Under the pieces are notes generated by a model. That model did not search any database. It had not been told where the DNA came from and saw nothing but the letters and a program-made list of their open reading frames with translations. A stretch of 64,000 nucleotides of DNA from NCBI GenBank assembly GCA_014526335.1, contig JACTAT010000014.1, forward strand, positions 4,737,840 to 4,801,839, given 5' to 3'. Shown piece by piece: positions 12,520 to 24,100 of the stretch (position 1 is the stretch's first letter; every line of letters starts with the position of its first letter). The stretch is from Chrysaora quinquecirrha. Lineage: Eukaryota > Cnidaria > Scyphozoa > Semaeostomeae > Pelagiidae. The translations under genes and the position numbers were made by a program.

Positions 12520-15500
12520 ATGTCAAAGAGTGAGAGCAGCAACGAAAAGACAGTCAAAAGGCCAGTGCCAATACAAAGTGCAGCTAATCGTCCAGCAAAG
12601 ATAAGAAAATACCACATCATACAACAGGATGCAAATACTGTAAGTATTATAATTACGTTTTCAGATGCTTATGCCTCAAATAAGGTCTATGTGATTAATG
12701 CATACTTTGACGTTTGTTCAATTATTGGTATGCTGTCTCAAATTCAGGTGTTTGCCCATCAAGGGTCATAGCAGCATTTTTCCCAAATATGAGAGGGGGG
12801 TTTAACGGAGCATGGCAATCGGTGATTTTTTTGGGATGGAAAATGGAATTTTCATTTGATAAGGAATAGGAATTTTATTTGTTTGGACACGGAACAATGG
12901 GAAAATTGCAAAAGATGCCCCAAAATTTGGCAAAATCACGCCGTAGGAAACCCCCCTCAATATGGGTGTTGCTGCACAAGTTGCAGGTCAATTCCATCTG
13001 TAGCAATGCATAAAAACTCTTGATAGCATTTCCAAATTAAGATTTCCTTATCTTTCTTCTTGTATAATTTGCATATCTTGCAAGTCCTACCAACCTCTTT
13101 TGCGATCCTGAAATTAGAAATCATAATCCCCATTGATCATTAAAAGCCCAAGACATTTATGGGAGAAGCCTTACAGGAGAACCACATTTCTTATTGCCCA
13201 TCAATAAAAGAAAAAGCTCTTCCAAGTAGTTGCCTCAATAAATCAATAAATATCAAAGACTTGTCATTATAAGCGGGTGAATCCTTTTAAATCAAATTTT
13301 CTTAATCAAATCGTTTTTTTGCAGGTTGTTTATATGCCAATCACTGCATATGCTGCACAAGTTGATAAAACAAAAGAGGAACTAGAAGCCCAGACAAAAG
13401 CTATTCTGAAACGAATAAGAATTGAGGTAACCGTATTTTTCAGGAATGTTTGATTTTGAGGCAAAGCTACACCGGACTTTTATTGTTTGTTCTTTATCAT
13501 TCAAATGTGTTCTTCAACATTCTAAAAGATATGATTATATTTTAGTCAAGTGTTCCAGGACAAACTGATGTTTGGAGACAGCTCAAAGATGTGCAAGATT
13601 TTTCAAAGGTATTATTTTTACTTTTATTTACTTTAATTCCAGTCGTTGCACAAGGGGAGGATTCCCTTATTGGAAATGTCTACCATTTTCCAGAAAAACA
13701 ACTTTGGATCTACTAGCAAGAGTTTTTCTGGCTGAATGAAACTTGTCACAAAAAATTTCAGAAACAGGCCAAAACAATTGACTAACACCAGTGACAACAA
13801 TGCCAAAGTCTGTCTAACTAAGTTTGTCTTGGGCTTTCATAGGATAATTATACTGGACAACACAGTTTTTGCAGACTACTGCTCAGAATATTGGATCCCA
13901 ACAATTGGCAGATCTTGATCACTGTTTCATCAAGGGGCTAGGGCTAGGGCTGTGACGACTCTATTCAGACATAACTCTAAAAGGTTATATAAAGCTTTAC
14001 ATGCCAAGAGGTATGTAGCCTGCATGCGCAAATGTGAAAGAGGTATCTCTTACTTGTTAGAATGTTGCAATCTCACGTCTGCCTACCGAGGCTAATAAGT
14101 ATGCAGCTTAACTGACAACTTCAAACAAGAGGCTTTTTCCGTTTCTCCTTATTCTCATTTTCTTTCCAGGGCGGTATAATTCAGAAAAATTCTAGAATAA
14201 TCGATGCGAAGACTCTGTCTAAACTAACAAGAAAAGATGCTTATGAATGCAAGGTACCCAAAGTATTAACTTGGAAAGAGCCATTTTATTATGAGATTAC
14301 CCATTATGAGTCCAAACAAACCATTACTAAACCATTCTCGCTTGGTGAAATCCCAGGCATCGATGCAGTTAGACATTTGTTAATTATTCTGCAAGCATAT
14401 GAAAGTACAGACAAAGAGTTTTATTATGTCAGATCATCATTAGGATTGTTTGATAAAGAAGCGTTGGAAATTATGGTTAACTTTCACAAAGCAAGATCTA
14501 TTCAAAGTGAAGTAGATGAGGAACTTTATTGGTTTTCCTCGCCACACGAAAAGCCTTTTTCCTTATAAAATACCCAACTTTGGAAAGTGTAAGAAAATTC
14601 CAGAACATTCTATACAAAGAAGAGATTAGGAAAGTTTTGTCAAATAACGAAATGACGACTGATGATCTCGCTAGTATTTGCTGCGGACGCTCGCTATCTC
14701 TAAAGTATATCAAATGGCTTATTAAAAAACTCAATGCAATGCAGAGTGGTACTATGTGTATGTATGTTGATAGTTATTGTAATCGTGATGAAGATGTGGA
14801 CGTTTTCGTTGATGATGATACAAAGCAGTTTATTCAATCCTGGATGGAAGAGAAGGATAAGAAACCAGACTCTTTAGTTTTCATTCTCAACGTCAATAGC
14901 TCAAATGATACAACTAACAATGACGGGAGTCATTATGCTCTTTGCTATATCGATCATAATGAAAAGAAAATCCTGTATGCTGACTCTCAAGGACTGGCTC
15001 CGCATGACAAGTTCTTGAATATAGTCCGTGAATATTACACGATTATTTATGATGATGATATCATTGGTTTCTCACTGAGCTATTGTCATGATTATCGGGC
15101 GAATGAAAACGAGGAGCATACATGTGAACGAGGCTTATCTTGTGCAAGCTATTACCCCTTACATGAAGATGTGTTTCTATCAGGAATGGTGGTTGTTGTC
15201 GTCGCTGCGATATCCTGTTTAGCAAAGGACTTTTTCGATGTCCTTACTGCTATTGAAGTCGAGGGATCACAAAAATTGGATGTTTATTTAACAAACATCG
15301 AGTTATATAATGGTTACCTTCGTCACGTGCTAATAAGCTGGTTGGCTGATGACGCTATCAATATAGACTACCTTGTTCCAATCTCGATTTCATCAGGAAC
15401 TGAAGTTGAAATCGAGGCAGAGGTGTCTATTGATGCAATAATACTTGATCATGGTGAATACGCAGATAGCCAAGATAGCATTGCTGATGCGAATAATACC

Positions 15501-18500
15501 TCTGATGCCAATACGACTTCTGATGCTAATGCCATCTCTGATGTGGTTGAAGAGATACCTGTAGAGGCATCGCAAAATGAGGCATCAATAAGTGGAAGTC
15601 AAAATGGCAGAGATCGCGAAAATGATCGTGCTGTTCATTCATTGATCAATTCAGCGAAATCTATGACTGATATGAGTGATTTAGATGTTGATATGGAATC
15701 AACAGAATCACAAGCGAAATCAACTGAATCATTGTCGGAATCAAATGAATCACAACCGAAATCTGTTGAATCATTGTCGGAATCAAATGAATCACAGAAC
15801 AAATCTAATCAGTCAGTACCCAAATCAAACGAATCAAAAAACCAATCAAATGAATCAGTATCGGAATCAACTAAATCACGCGACAAATCACACGAATCAG
15901 TTTCTGAATCAAATAAATCAGAAACTCAAAACAATGAATCTTTTACCATACTGGAAAGCACTTCTGTCTTGCAAGAAACAACAGAGGAAATAGTCATCGA
16001 AACATCACAGTCCACCGAGCCGAATCGCCGAAGTCGAAAATGCCCGTACTGTGATTTTATAACATGTCGGACGTACAATTTGAGAAGGCATGTCGATCGG
16101 TTTCATAAAAATGTGAAAAAACCAGAAGACATGAAAGAATGTCAATCTGGAAATTGTCTCTGCGTAGAATGTGGCCATCGTTGTCCGAGAGTTAAAGATT
16201 TCAGAATACATCTTGCTAATGTGCATCAAATGATATTTAGAGTTGAAATGCTGGAATTTCAAGATGAACAAGGTAAGAAAAGATTATTATTGTTGTAATA
16301 AAAAACAAAAAAAATTTAAAAAAGAAAAGATTGAAAAAAAATATGTAGCCTTGGAATTATATATATATAAATTATAAAAATTATATATATATATATATAT
16401 ATATATCCTGTTAGTCTTAGTTATGCTAATTATCTTGTCTTAAATTAGTAAAATATTATGTTAATTTCCTTTTATCTTTTAGTTGCGGCCCAAGCTAGAT
16501 AAGCTTCGCTTTTCTTGGGTCGCGTAAAATACATACTTTTTTAGACCTTGTATTAATTTGATGTATTTTACAAATAATATTGAATTGAATTGAATTGAAT
16601 TGCGATCGATCAAGGTAAGATAATATGTCTCTTAAGGCCTGGCTAAACTAGGAGACATGTCACGCCTCGTGTCACGCGTCACAATGTCCCATTGATGTCT
16701 GCCAGTAGCCACCTCGGAAACTTTGTAGCTAGCGTGCGACAAAATTTGTAGAGAGAGACATGCAAGTGTTTCTTGGAGACAGCAGAAACATTTCTTGTCT
16801 CCGCGACCCGGGAGACATGTTGCTCGCTTGTCATTCGCATGTTTAGCTAGTTTAGCCACAGCTTTATTCTGCTAATTCTCTGCTTAGTTGCCAGCTCTGT
16901 TATTTTCCCCTATTTTCCTATGGAAATATTTATTCATTAGATTTTTTTCAGAATTTCAAGAATGGAAGAATAACCTTGAAAATAAAGATCTTTGTCATTT
17001 TCTAAAGAATGGTTGTAACCCGGTCAAAGGAGGAGAAGTCGTGACTTATTTCAGTTGCAATCATTCTGGGTTCTATCGTCCACGTATTATTGATGGTTCA
17101 AGACCAGATAGAAAATTAGGTAAGTGTTGCTATTAACCGTTTTTATTTACTGTTGCTATTTATTGTAATAATTGTTAAGATAAGTTTGACTTTAATTTCC
17201 TAAAAATGTATAAATGTATTAAACCAGATCTCAACAAACTGTACTAAAGCTAGACTGTGCCCAAAGAAAGTTAAGACTTTTTCCGTATGATGGGAGTAGC
17301 AAGACCATAGTTTATTTGAAATTTGAAGTGGCCAATAACTGTAAACATAAAGGCTAAACGTTGGCGTAGAATTGCCACTGAAGTGAAAAACTACTTGCCT
17401 ATAAAATGGCCACTTTAATATGGGTAAATTTTGGTCAAACTTAATTCAAATCTTGCCTGAATTAAATTCAACACAATCTAAAAGCGACCTAATAAAGTGA
17501 CCATAGGTAGTTTGAACTGGTTATTTGAGGCATACTTCTGATTGCAATGCATTAACCACCGACGCATTTTGTTTTAGGCTCTTTCAAGATTGGAAACAAC
17601 TGCACTGCAGGTTTAAGAGTTGCTAAAAAAGAAGACTCCAAGATAACCGTTCATGTTTGCTATACACACTTCGGCCATTCAAGAGAATTCAGGGGAACGT
17701 TGATAACACTGGACGAAAAACGTTGGATTGAAGCAAAAATGCAAGATGGTACAAGAGAGGACATTTTCAACGAGCTGAGGAATTCGCTCATTACACGAAG
17801 AAGATCAACACAAACAACCAATATCATGAAAACAATTTTTGGCGTTGATGACGTCATGAAGCAGGATGATGACCATTTGAGTTTATTGAATTGGATTGTT
17901 GAATGGGATGAATTGGTTGGGAACCCTGTGATATTCTATAAATTAAAAGATGTCGAGCACCCAGCGCTAGAAATGGAAGCCGATGATTTTATCATTGTTG
18001 CACAAAGTGAAATTCAGAAGAAGATGCTGATGCAGTTTGGTCAAAATGGTATTTGCTGTTTTTCCGTTAGATGCCTATCATATACCCTAACCACTTTGAT
18101 TGTCATTGATGAATTTGACGATGGTTTCCCTGTGGCTTCCTGTTTGTCAAATCGTATTGACGAATCAACAATCAGGATATTTTTCAGTCAAGTGCAACTC
18201 AACGTGGGAGATTTAAAACCAGCTTGGTTCGCCTGTGATTGCAACAGCGACTTCTATGATATTTTCACTGAAGTTACCAACAGCACCCCCCGTAGTTTAT
18301 TGTATCTTTCAAGCATGGAAAGACGTTTTCGTAATGAACTTGAAGACATACAAAGTATTACGACGGAGGTTGGTATGTATGAAATACTGATGAAAGTACT
18401 ACAAGAAAACAGTGAGAAAGCATTCGAAGACGTTGTTGTTTTATTTATGCAAAGAAAAACAAAGAAAGCTGAGAAGTTTTACTCTTCATTTCAATTGTGG

Positions 18501-20024
18501 CTGCGCAGGAAATGTGAATGGGCATTATGTTATCGTCCAACAGATGTTGACACCCCTGTGGAGGAGATGAGAGATTGGATTTCACAGAGGTTTTCAGACA
18601 GTGAGGTAAGAGGCAACACTTTTGGTGCGTTTTTGCAGCAAAACGTATATTATTACTTGTTTGTCTTGTTTGGAAATCTGTTCTTTTCACAACAGATTGT
18701 TGACCTTGTTCTTTCATACTGTATTCATCTGCATGTTCATTTCATCAGAGAAATTTCACTCTGCGAAATGCGTACGGAATTTCCATGCAAACAAAAGGAT
18801 TTCCAAGGGATTTTTATAAATACAAAGGATTTTCCAGCCAGAGTGTACGTACGAGATTTCCAGGGAGTGAATTACCCCTCGCATTTCATTTCATAGCTAC
18901 ACCGCATTATCCAGCTTGTTCATTTCCTACTGTACTCATCAGCATGTTCATTTATGTTGTAGTCTTCAGCGTGTTTATTTCTTTCTACAGTCAGCAAACA
19001 TGTACATTTGGTATCGAATCGAATTCAAAAATTCGTTCATTTCATATCGCATTAAAACTTTTTCATTACATACATTTTCGTGTGCATGCTCATTTCATAT
19101 TGTATTCGTCACCATATTAATTTAATGCCTAATTCATCAGCCTTTATTCCGTACCATATTGAAGAGCCCCAGAGCATGTTTATTTCCTACTGTATTCATA
19201 AGCATCTTCATTTTTGGAAACATTTATAAACATCTTTTGACCTCATATGATACCATCGTTATACATGCATTACTATGTAATTTCTATAGTAACATTTTCA
19301 ATATCTTTCCTTGAAGGTGAATCGTCGAGTGGACACTGCAACTTTCAACCTATTGTGTTACACCAGAAAGAAATGGATCGACAGAACAATAAAACTAAAC
19401 AAAGGACAAAATACACAAAACACAGAAACTATTGCATCAGAGCATCATTCCCTTGCTGAAAATATGCTGATGAATTGTGTGAAACCGATGGAAGATCGTG
19501 ATGATAAATATCAAATCACTGATGAAAACAAAACTTTTACAATCAGAATCAGATCGGACAAAAACTGTCACTGCATGTTACGATGCGTCAAGTGTAGCAT
19601 ATGTCCACATATGCACTACTGTAGTTGTCCGGACTCGGTATTAAACTCTCAGGTATGCAGCCATGCGCATTTGTTGTCAAGATATTTATATGGTGATAAA
19701 GGCTGGAATGCTCCGGACTGTAATCAGACATTTATGAGTCTTGGAAACTCCAAAGCAATTCAATGCTGCAAGGAGGTTGCTTCAAACGAGGCTGAAAAAC
19801 TATCAAACGAGGCTGTTAATTCGGCACTACATGGTGGCGTCACTCCTACGTCAGAGATGCGTGACTGTGATCAAAACATTACGTCATTGAAAGAAAAAGC
19901 TATCACTAAATTAAGGGAAATAACTAAGACGATTCAAAGATGTGAAAATTATGGACTACTTCAGATTTATGACGATTTAATTGATGAGATGAAGAACGAT
20001 TTTGAGGTCTCGCAAAAGAAGTAA
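12520..20024 (+). CDS. Ulp1-like protease / C2H2 / MULE-type transposase / SWIM fusion protein, 7 exons
   Basis: Exons: 12520-12639, 13325-13426, 13546-13608, 14170-16272, 16952-17119, 17578-18605, 19317-20024, phases matching throughout. In order: a basic N-terminus; a C48/Ulp1-like domain (His in GSHYAL at 14931, Asp in ADSQG at 14982); a Ser/Asn/Glu-rich tandem linker (15680-15930); two C2H2 fingers (16041-16110, 16158-16230); a Cys/His zinc motif over exons 5-6; a MULE-type core (TTLIVIDEFDDGFPVASCLS); and a SWIM-type Cys/His cluster (about 19566-19676). One frame break lies at the T-run 14556-14560; one added T gives exactly 1430 residues. The Ulp1 Gln and Cys are replaced by His and Ser, and several transposase motifs are missing. 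I infer a domesticated or decaying transposon protein, perhaps DNA-binding. Function unknown. Confidence 0.8.
12792..12958. mobile_element. Short palindromic element with AATATG target duplication
   Basis: Inverted ends with a GAGGGGGGTTT core bound 167 bp, and the hexamer AATATG flanks both sides (12786-12791 and 12959-12964). It sits in intron 1 of the fusion gene and has no coding capacity. Confidence 0.65.
13630..13705 (-). repeat. Interspersed repeat, family C (copy 2)
   Basis: Reverse-complement copy of the sequence at 6120-6192, including the ATGGTAG and GGGAATCCT blocks, in intron 3 of the fusion gene. Confidence 0.5.
16360..16407. repeat. (TA)n microsatellite
   Basis: Alternating TA runs in the fusion gene's fourth intron. 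Confidence 0.9.
16440..16605 (+). repeat. Retroposon 3' tail: hairpin followed by TTGAA pentamers
   Basis: A strong stem (GCGGCCCAAG at 16485-16494 pairing with CTTGGGTCGC at 16514-16523) is followed about 55 bp later by four or five TTGAA units (about 16580-16602). A 3' stem-loop plus a short tandem repeat is the usual architecture of non-LTR element 3' ends, so I read this as a heavily 5'-truncated LINE or SINE. Confidence 0.6.
16637..16862. repeat. MITE-like element, family D (copy 1)
   Basis: Begins with GGCTAAACTAG and ends with CTAGTTTAGCC, an inverted pair, around a palindromic centre (GGAGACAG...TTGTCTCC). A related, more diverged copy lies at about 32660-32830. Confidence 0.6.
18710..19215. 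repeat. Degenerate minisatellite (GCATGTTCATTTC-type) with a nested family A element
   Basis: Within intron 6 of the fusion gene, variants of a unit containing CATTTCCTACTGTATTCATC and GCATGTTCATT recur with loose spacing. A family A palindromic element (about 18772-18890, ending GAGTGAATTACCCCTC) interrupts them. Confidence 0.55.
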
Positions 20025-20222
20025 ATCGCGCATTGAAGGGTATTTATATAAATTTTGTTTATATTATTATTTGTTTATGTTTTGATTATGTTACTTGGGA
20101 GCAGAGTAGTGTTCCCAATTCAAAGTTGATGATGTGTTGTATTTTGTATATTTGGGGAGAAATTTGGAAATACAATATGAAATGGTTGCTTTCAGTGTCT
20201 TTTCGTCGGACACTCTTCGAAG

Positions 20223-20228
20223 AATAAA
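20223..20228 (+). terminator. Poly(A) signal AATAAA for the fusion gene
   Basis: Canonical hexamer about 200 bp past the stop codon at 20022-20024. Confidence 0.6.
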
Positions 20229-21148
20229 TATTTGAAATAGACCTGAACAATTTCATTTGCTACGATGGAACATAAACCCACATAATCCCCCTCCCCGAAA
20301 ATCTTGAGACCAGCTGAAAAGTTCGTATGACTGGTTTGTTCTCATTTTTCTCGAAAAAGGAAAGCTCCTTTCGCTGCCTCCCTGACCGAGCGTATTGACG
20401 AATCTTGTGCGGTGTTTTTGACGTATATAGCTATAAACCAAATTGTCATTGTAGAATTGTTTAGCCCATTCAGAGATGTGATTGGCTATACACATGCAAT
20501 ACCAGTCCAGATTCACGTTTCTGATTGGCTCATTTCGATCCAAATATAGGTATATTCAGTACTTCATTGTCCTTAAGGCCTTAACTTGTTTATTTTTTGG
20601 CTTAAGAGAATCCTAGGGAAAGCTCCTTGCATTTGTAACATGTTTTCATCATTCAAACAAGTTTTGAAAAACTTTTCCCTAAAGCTTCATTTCCAAATTG
20701 CACTTTCCCTTTTTGTTGTGAAATAATCCAAACTTTTCATTCACTAGGCCCAATCCAAACGATCAAACATTGTTTGTCAAACATTTGAAATTTTCTTGTC
20801 GGGAAATGTTAACAAATGAGCAACATGTCTTTCGCAATGTTTTTCAATGAAAAGTTCAAAACACTTTCTGCTTGGTCCAAACGAAAATATGAAGAACAGT
20901 GTTTTGCAACGTAGGCCTAATGGGCAAACATTTTGTTTGAACAACTTGTTTTTAAAATGTTTGAACAACTTTGAATGACTTAAAAGTAGGAAGCAAAATT
21001 ACGTCACAGGTCAGCAGTGCGTGCAAATTTGAAACGAGGCTCGTCCATCGTAATTTATTTTCGTCCTTCGTTTTGGAAAATTAAAGAGGAAGTTCCCTGG
21101 TGGTTGGAAGATTTGATTTGTTTGTGATCATTGATCTATAAACAACAG
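20229..21148. other. Intergenic region upstream of gasdermin
   Basis: No conserved coding sequence. Contains a family B MITE copy at about 20747-20975 (GGCCCAATCCAAACGATC start, degraded right end). The last 150 bp presumably hold the gasdermin promoter and 5'UTR; no TATA box is evident. Confidence 0.45.
20747..20975. repeat. Harbinger-like MITE copy (family B)
   Basis: Starts GGCCCAATCCAAACGATC followed by AAACATTG, matching the right terminus of the element at 54461-54726 in inverted form. The right end is poorly preserved. Confidence 0.55.
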
Positions 21149-24100
21149 ATGAGTGGAGAAGCAAACATGGCGCTATTTGCTGCTGCTTCCAAGCACTTCG
21201 TGAAAAGTGCAGGGCATGCGACGCTACATAATGTTCCTGACCTGAACTCAGCTGATCGTTTCAAGCCACTGTGTCTTGCGAAACGAAAGAAAAGTTTTTG
21301 GATATGGAAAAAACCGAAGATTATCCCAACGATGGTAACTTTGAATGATGTCATGCAAAATGTAAGTTTTTTAGGCCAAAATATGCTATTTGTGTTGCTA
21401 ATTTTATCAAAGAATTTTTAAAATCTTGGTAAATTGAAAGAAGACCTTTTATTTGAAAGATTTCGTGTCCTGCGTGTTTTAGCATGCCTAAGTAGTGTTG
21501 GTATCTTATTACATTATCCGTTTAAGTTTAGAAGGCAGTTTCATATTGCACATTTCGAGATTTTAGACAGTTTCAGATTCCACTATTTCTTAGAACTGCA
21601 ACTTCCACTTTTAAGGGGCGGATACAGATACACTAGGACAGTAAACTTCAGACAAAATGCAGTGTATTTTCTGGTCATGTCGCATGACTCATTATCATCC
21701 CTGAAATAGTTACATTAACTAGTAAACAAAGTTTCTTGCCAACTTTGACCTAATGTTTGTCTGTGTCCATTTGTTAATGATGAATTATAACCAATTTGCA
21801 TGGACTGCTGAAAAGGGAACAAGGATGTTTCCTATGCCATATGTGACAGAAAGGGAAAAAGCAGTTCCTGGAAATCCTAAATTTCTGTGTTGCCACGCCC
21901 CCACCACGCCCACTTTAGCAGGTGGTTTGTGGTGGGAATATATACAATTACCCAAGGGGTGATTCACTCCTTGGAAATCTTGCACTATCAAGCTTGAAAA
22001 CCTGTTGTTTTCACAGAAATTCCTTGGAAATCCTTTTGTTTTCATGAAAAATCTGATACACCTTTTGAAGAGTGACTTGCCACTCCCAATTACCAAGGCA
22101 TTTCTCCCCCTTCCCATAACAGCAACTTCAATTTTCTTTGAATGGAATCATTGTCAAACCCAATTTCTTCCTCTAAAATTGCCATCATTTTTTGCCATTC
22201 TGAAAAGTATTGTATATTCTTTTATCCAGCCAGTTGATGTTGCTAATCTCATGACAACAAGCACCGTTATTGAAGAATACAAAGACACACCTTCGTTCAA
22301 TGTTGATGGGGACATTGGTGCCAAAATTGCTTCAGAGCTTGATATTGATCTCTCTATGACGGATAAATTTTCACTCAATGTTGATTTTGGAGACATTGAA
22401 AAGACGGAAGTGAAATGGGAACCCCTGGAGAGAGCTCTGGCCTCTGCAAGAATCAACCCAAATCATGTTCTATTCAAAGAAGTGGCAAAGAGCAAAAGAA
22501 CATCAGTGTGTATTGTGTTAGAGGCAATTTCATGCAAAGGAAAGGGACCACTACAGGAAGAATCTGATATGAAAGGTATATATGATTTTTCTCGGTATAT
22601 CTAGACAAGGGTGTGGGAGAAACTTGTGAAAAGATATATCCAGTAAGTCATAGCCAGCAAGGTATACCTAGTAAGGTCTATCTAGACAGGGACATGGGAG
22701 ACACTTGTGAAGGATACTAGGGTCAAATAAAAGTGAAACAATTGACCATGCCTTCTTGTTGTGCCATTGCCCTCATTGCTTACATCATCATCCAGAACCC
22801 TTTTCTTTTAATTTCAGAAACTGGCAAAGCAAGTGCCAAAGTGCCAAAAGTGACAACAGTCTCAGTTGATGTGCATATGCAGGAAGGAGTGGAGTCAAAG
22901 TCACATCATTCCTATACGATACCTGCTGGCACAATTATTGCATTCAGTTGCACAAAGATTGATGTTAATGAAAATGGTGTCATTCAAATGCATGTTGGTG
23001 TTGACAAAGTTGATAATATTGAAGCAAGTCAAGATGTTAAACCTTCAATTGAGAAGATTGGTTAGTTTATTAATTGTTTTCTGTTTGTGTTGTCCCTTTG
23101 CATTTAATTTGTACCTGGAATAACCCATTGTCAATGTAAGTGCATCAACACAATAAACAAATTGTTTCATGGTTTGGCAATGTTTCAAAACATTGTCGAT
23201 CAAACATTTTTGGCTTTTGGACAAGCAGAAATTGTTTTCGAAGTTTTCAAAAAAGGCAAAACGCATAGTGCTTTGTGTAGAAATGTTTTGAAATGTGACC
23301 AAACGACAAACGTTGCTTGTAGAGCAGAATCTCAAATGTTTTACCAAGAAAGTTTAATTGTTTGGCAATGGCAAAAGCATTGCTGAAGGAATTTCACTTG
23401 TCAAGAAATTGTTCTCAAATGTTTGATTTAATCGTGGCAAGGGCAAAACTTGATAAACGTTAAACAGTAAACCTTGCATGCTGAGCTAATCTTAAATTTA
23501 AACCAGCAATTTTGGTTGTTTGGCCAATCGTTTAATCGTTTGTTTAACTGTTCTTGCATTTTAATTTCTTTCATTTTCATATCATCAGGTGACAAGATAA
23601 AGGATAAATTGAAACCACTGGTGAATTCTAGTAAGTTTCCAGACATAAAGAAATTCTTCATGGAAATCATCAAAACACCAAAATGTTTGGACAGCTTGAT
23701 AGAAGTCGTAAGTTAATCATCATATATTGGCATATAGTAGCATAATTGAGCATGTATTAAGTAATGTCGAGTTTGTTTCTTATGCAATGTGATTTGGTTG
23801 CTATCAAAAATTGATTGAAGTGATTGAACCTCAGCTCAAGCGAGGAAAACGTCAAATGTGGGGTCCCACAAGGATCGATCCTGAGGCAATTTCTCTTTGG
23901 GCTGATAATCAGCGACATCCATATTCTGCTCACTGAAGCTGACATCATATTATATGCTGATGATACTGCTTTATTGCAATGCGAGGGAGGCAATTACCCT
24001 CAAGTGCCTAATGCTAATAAAACATAACTACGGATCTGGAAGTAGAAATTACATGTGAAAATCATTGTTCAATTCTAGGGGCACTTCCTTCTTGAAATTG

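Noticed and set aside
14529..16298. Independent gene starting at 14529
   Set aside because: No ATG there; the frame continues the upstream exon after one missing T and splices onward at 16273.
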